Of a DNA stretch of 15,988 nucleotides, positions 13,883 through 15,988 are shown piece by piece. The position numbers and the translations under genes are program-made. The DNA lies in the NCBI GenBank assembly GCA_017537105.1, contig JAFWBZ010000252.1, positions 1 to 15,988 of the forward strand. The letters run 5' to 3'. The notes under the pieces are model-generated. The model was not told the DNA's origin. It did not search any database and worked only from the letters and a program-made list of their open reading frames with translations. The stretch comes from Clostridia bacterium (GTDB lineage Bacteria; Bacillota; Clostridia; Christensenellales; Aristaeellaceae). Every line of letters starts with the position of its first letter. Position 1 is the first letter of the stretch.

Positions 13883-14852
13883 TCGCCATCCACCTCTCTT
13901 TAATCTGCTTGTTCCACAGATCCATCGCAACCGCCAGGATGATCAACAGGCCCTTGACAATCTGCTGGTGATAGGCCGTGATGCCCAGTATGTTCAGCGC
14001 GTTGCTCATGATGCCCAGCACGATCGCGCCGATGAACGTCCGGAATACCGATCCCTTGCCGCCGCCGGCGCTGGTGCCGCCGACCACCACGGCGGCAATG
14101 GCGTCCATCTCATACGCCAGTCCGGCCGTCGGGTTGGACGAAGTGACGCGGGAACACAGCAGGATGCCGGCAAAGCTGGCCAGCACGCCGGAGATGACGT
14201 AGAAACTGACCCTGCGCCGCTTGATGCGGATGCCGCTCATCTTCGCGGCGTCCATGTTGGTGCCGATGAAACAGACGTGGCGGCCGTAGGCCGTGTCCTT
14301 GAGGATGAATTCCAGGATGATCGTGATCGCCAGGAACAGGATGATCGGCCAATAGCCGCGCCCGATGGTCTTGAAGAAGCCATCGGAAACCCGGCCCGCG
14401 ATGAACAGGCCGTTGGACGGGAACAGCGCGATGGAGGCCACTACCACCTGCATGCCGTAGGTGATGATAAACGCCTCGCCGGCGCGGCCGTTGATCATCG
14501 ATATCAGCGAACCGTTCACCAGGCCCACCGCGAAACCCGCCAGCAGCGCCAGGAAGATCGCGAGGAACTCGTTCATGCCGCTGTTGATCGAGATGATGGT
14601 GATGACGCCCGCCAGCGAAACCGTGGAGCCCACGGACAGATCGTACGCGCCGCCGATGATGCAGTAGGTGATGCCGCAGGCCACGATGCCGATGACCGCG
14701 TTCTGCCGCAGCACGTTCACCAGGTTGCTCCAGGATATGAAATTGGGCTCGATGAAACCGGTCACGATGATCAGGAGAATGATGACCATCAGTATGCCGT
14801 TGTTGAGCATCAGGTTCATCACAGAACGCCGATTGATTCTTTCCTTCAACAC
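13869..14852 (-). CDS. Sugar ABC transporter permease, RbsC-like (transporter 2, first permease)
   Basis: The 327-residue permease carries IIGGAYDLSVGSTVSLAG, MINGRAGEAFIITYGMQ, DTAYGRHVCFIGTNMDAAKMSGI and VVVGGTSAGGGKGSVFRTFIG. These match segment by segment the first permease of transporter 1 (IIGGGMDLSIGSTISL, NGRMGESFIITFAMQ), so the two operons are paralogous. GTG at 14852 is preferred: GGGAGG (14859-14864) is 6 bases upstream, whereas an in-frame GTG at 14858 would touch the ribosome binding site. It begins 12 bases after the ATPase stop and overlaps the next permease by 14 bases. Together with that permease it would form a heterodimeric channel. Confidence 0.92.
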   Translation of the reverse strand: MLKERINRRSVMNLMLNNGILMVIILLIIVTGFIEPNFISWSNLVNVLRQNAVIGIVACGITYCIIGGAYDLSVGSTVSLAGVITIISINSGMNEFLAIFLALLAGFAVGLVNGSLISMINGRAGEAFIITYGMQVVVASIALFPSNGLFIAGRVSDGFFKTIGRGYWPIILFLAITIILEFILKDTAYGRHVCFIGTNMDAAKMSGIRIKRRRVSFYVISGVLASFAGILLCSRVTSSNPTAGLAYEMDAIAAVVVGGTSAGGGKGSVFRTFIGAIVLGIMSNALNILGITAYHQQIVKGLLIILAVAMDLWNKQIKERWMANERT

Positions 14853-14864
14853 CCGCACCTCCCG

Positions 14865-15988
14865 TCAGTCAATCGCGAGCTGCATGACGCGATTGGCGTT
14901 TTTGTCCTCGCCCGTCAGCTCGCCCTTGATCCGGCCTTCGTGCATCACCAGGATGCGGTCTGACATGCCCAGCACCTCGGGCAGTTCGGAGGAAATCATG
15001 ATGATTGCCTTGCCCTGCTCCGTCAGCTGGTTCATCAGACAGTAGATTTCGTATTTCGCACCCACGTCGATGCCGCGCGTCGGCTCATCGAGGATCAGTA
15101 TGTCCGCGCCGGAAAACAGCCACTTGGCCATGACCACCTTCTGCTGGTTCCCGCCGGAGAGATTGTTCACCGTCTGGTGGACGGATGGCGTCTTGATGCT
15201 CAGCTTTTCCACGTATTCCCCGGCCACGCCGGCTTCTTTCCGCCGGTCCAGCAGGATGCCCCGGCTGACGGATTTCAGCTTGGTGATGGTGATGTTGCGG
15301 ATCAGGTCCATATCCAGCATCAGTCCGGTTTCCTTGCGGTCCTCGGTGAGCATGCCGATGGAATTTTCCATGCCCTCCGCCGTGGTGCGGATCACTTTTT
15401 TCTGGCTGTTGATGATGATTTCGCCGGATTCGGCGGGGTCCGCCCCGAACAGCGCCTCCGCCAGTTCCGTGCGCCCGGCGCCGACCAGGCCCGCGATGCC
15501 CAATATCTCGCTGCGGTGCAGCTGGAAACTGATGTCGTGCAGTTTCTTGCCGCGGTTCAGGTGCTTGACTTCCATCACCACCTCGCCGGGAACCGCCGTG
15601 CGCTTCGGGTACTCCATGCTCAGCGATCGCCCGACCATCATTTCAATGATCTGTTCGCGGGAGATATCGCGCACGTCGCTCTCGCCCACGATCCGGCCGT
15701 CGCGCATGACGGAAACCGGGTCGCAAATCTGGAACACCTCTTCCAGCTTGTGGGAAATGTAGATGACGGTGATGCCGTCTTCCCGCAGCCGCCGGATGAT
15801 CGGGAAGAACAGCTCCACTTCGTTCTTCGTCAGCGAGGAGGTCGGCTCGTCCATGACGATGATCTTGGCGTTCAGCGAAAGCGCCTTCGCGATCTCCACC
15901 AGCTGCTGTTTTCCGGTGCCGATGGTCTTGACCTGCACCTTGCTGCTCTCGGTCAGGCCCACCATCTTCAGGTACTTGTCGGCCTCGG
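14865..15988 (-). CDS. Sugar ABC transporter ATP-binding protein, RbsA/MglA-type (transporter 2), N-terminus outside the window
   Basis: About 374 C-terminal residues are present; the frame is open to the window edge, so the first 120 or so residues, with Walker A and the Q-loop of domain 1, are missing only because the window ends. The visible part has the domain 1 signature region as IGTGKQQLVEIAKALS, Walker B IIVMDEPTSSLT and the H-loop YISHKL. Domain 2 has the degenerate P-loop GLVGAGRTE, TEDRKETGL, signature LSGGNQQK and Walker B ILILDEPTRGIDVG. The ATG at 15965 is internal (KYLKMVGL) and not the start. It closely resembles the ATPase of transporter 1. It heads the second operon as seen here; the promoter lies beyond the window. 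Confidence 0.92.
   Translation of the reverse strand, partial: EADKYLKMVGLTESSKVQVKTIGTGKQQLVEIAKALSLNAKIIVMDEPTSSLTKNEVELFFPIIRRLREDGITVIYISHKLEEVFQICDPVSVMRDGRIVGESDVRDISREQIIEMMVGRSLSMEYPKRTAVPGEVVMEVKHLNRGKKLHDISFQLHRSEILGIAGLVGAGRTELAEALFGADPAESGEIIINSQKKVIRTTAEGMENSIGMLTEDRKETGLMLDMDLIRNITITKLKSVSRGILLDRRKEAGVAGEYVEKLSIKTPSVHQTVNNLSGGNQQKVVMAKWLFSGADILILDEPTRGIDVGAKYEIYCLMNQLTEQGKAIIMISSELPEVLGMSDRILVMHEGRIKGELTGEDKNANRVMQLAID

Noticed and set aside
1..15988. CRISPR array, insertion sequence or rRNA/tRNA genes
   Set aside because: No regularly spaced repeats, transposase-like frames with terminal inverted repeats, or conserved RNA gene sequences were seen on either strand.

Overview
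The window looks like a chromosomal stretch of a GC-rich Clostridia-like member of the Bacillota, probably from a gut or similar anaerobic community. The reasons are strong AGGAGG-type ribosome binding sites before most genes, a clostridial-type phage holin, RbsABC-type sugar transporters and roughly 60% GC. The taxonomic placement is inference.

Layout. (1) 1-1015, plus strand: the end of a phage late region, with the C-terminal end of an unidentified (probably structural) gene, a holin, and an endolysin cut off just after its predicted catalytic-cysteine motif. (2) 1003-10347, all minus strand: one long catabolic and transport operon, read from right to left. Its order is substrate-binding protein SBP1, a two-domain sugar ABC ATPase, two RbsC-type permeases, an M81 (MlrC-like) hydrolase, an M24 creatinase-like protein, an ASRT (Anabaena sensory rhodopsin transducer)-like small-molecule-binding protein, a phosphomannose-isomerase-like cupin, and an L-rhamnose mutarotase homologue. 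(3) 10348-10760: a divergent control region with near-perfect sigma-A promoters for each side and a 16-bp perfect palindrome centred on CpG, typical of a LacI-family operator. (4) 10761-11807, plus strand: the LacI-family regulator, followed by a strong bidirectional terminator. (5) 11935-15988, minus strand: a second, paralogous sugar ABC transporter with the order ATPase (truncated by the window edge), permease, permease, SBP2.

Working model. The two transporters import a monosaccharide or related small polar compound. The LacI-family protein senses the ligand or a metabolite of it. The mutarotase and cupin isomerase interconvert sugar forms, and the M24 and M81 proteins may cleave an amide or C-N bond in a conjugated or amino-containing substrate. 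No kinase, aldolase or dehydrogenase is present, so the pathway is incomplete here and the substrate cannot be named. The unusual combination of sugar ABC import, M81, degenerate M24, ASRT, cupin isomerase and mutarotase is the best candidate for an undescribed system. The abrupt phage/operon junction near position 993 is the main structural oddity.
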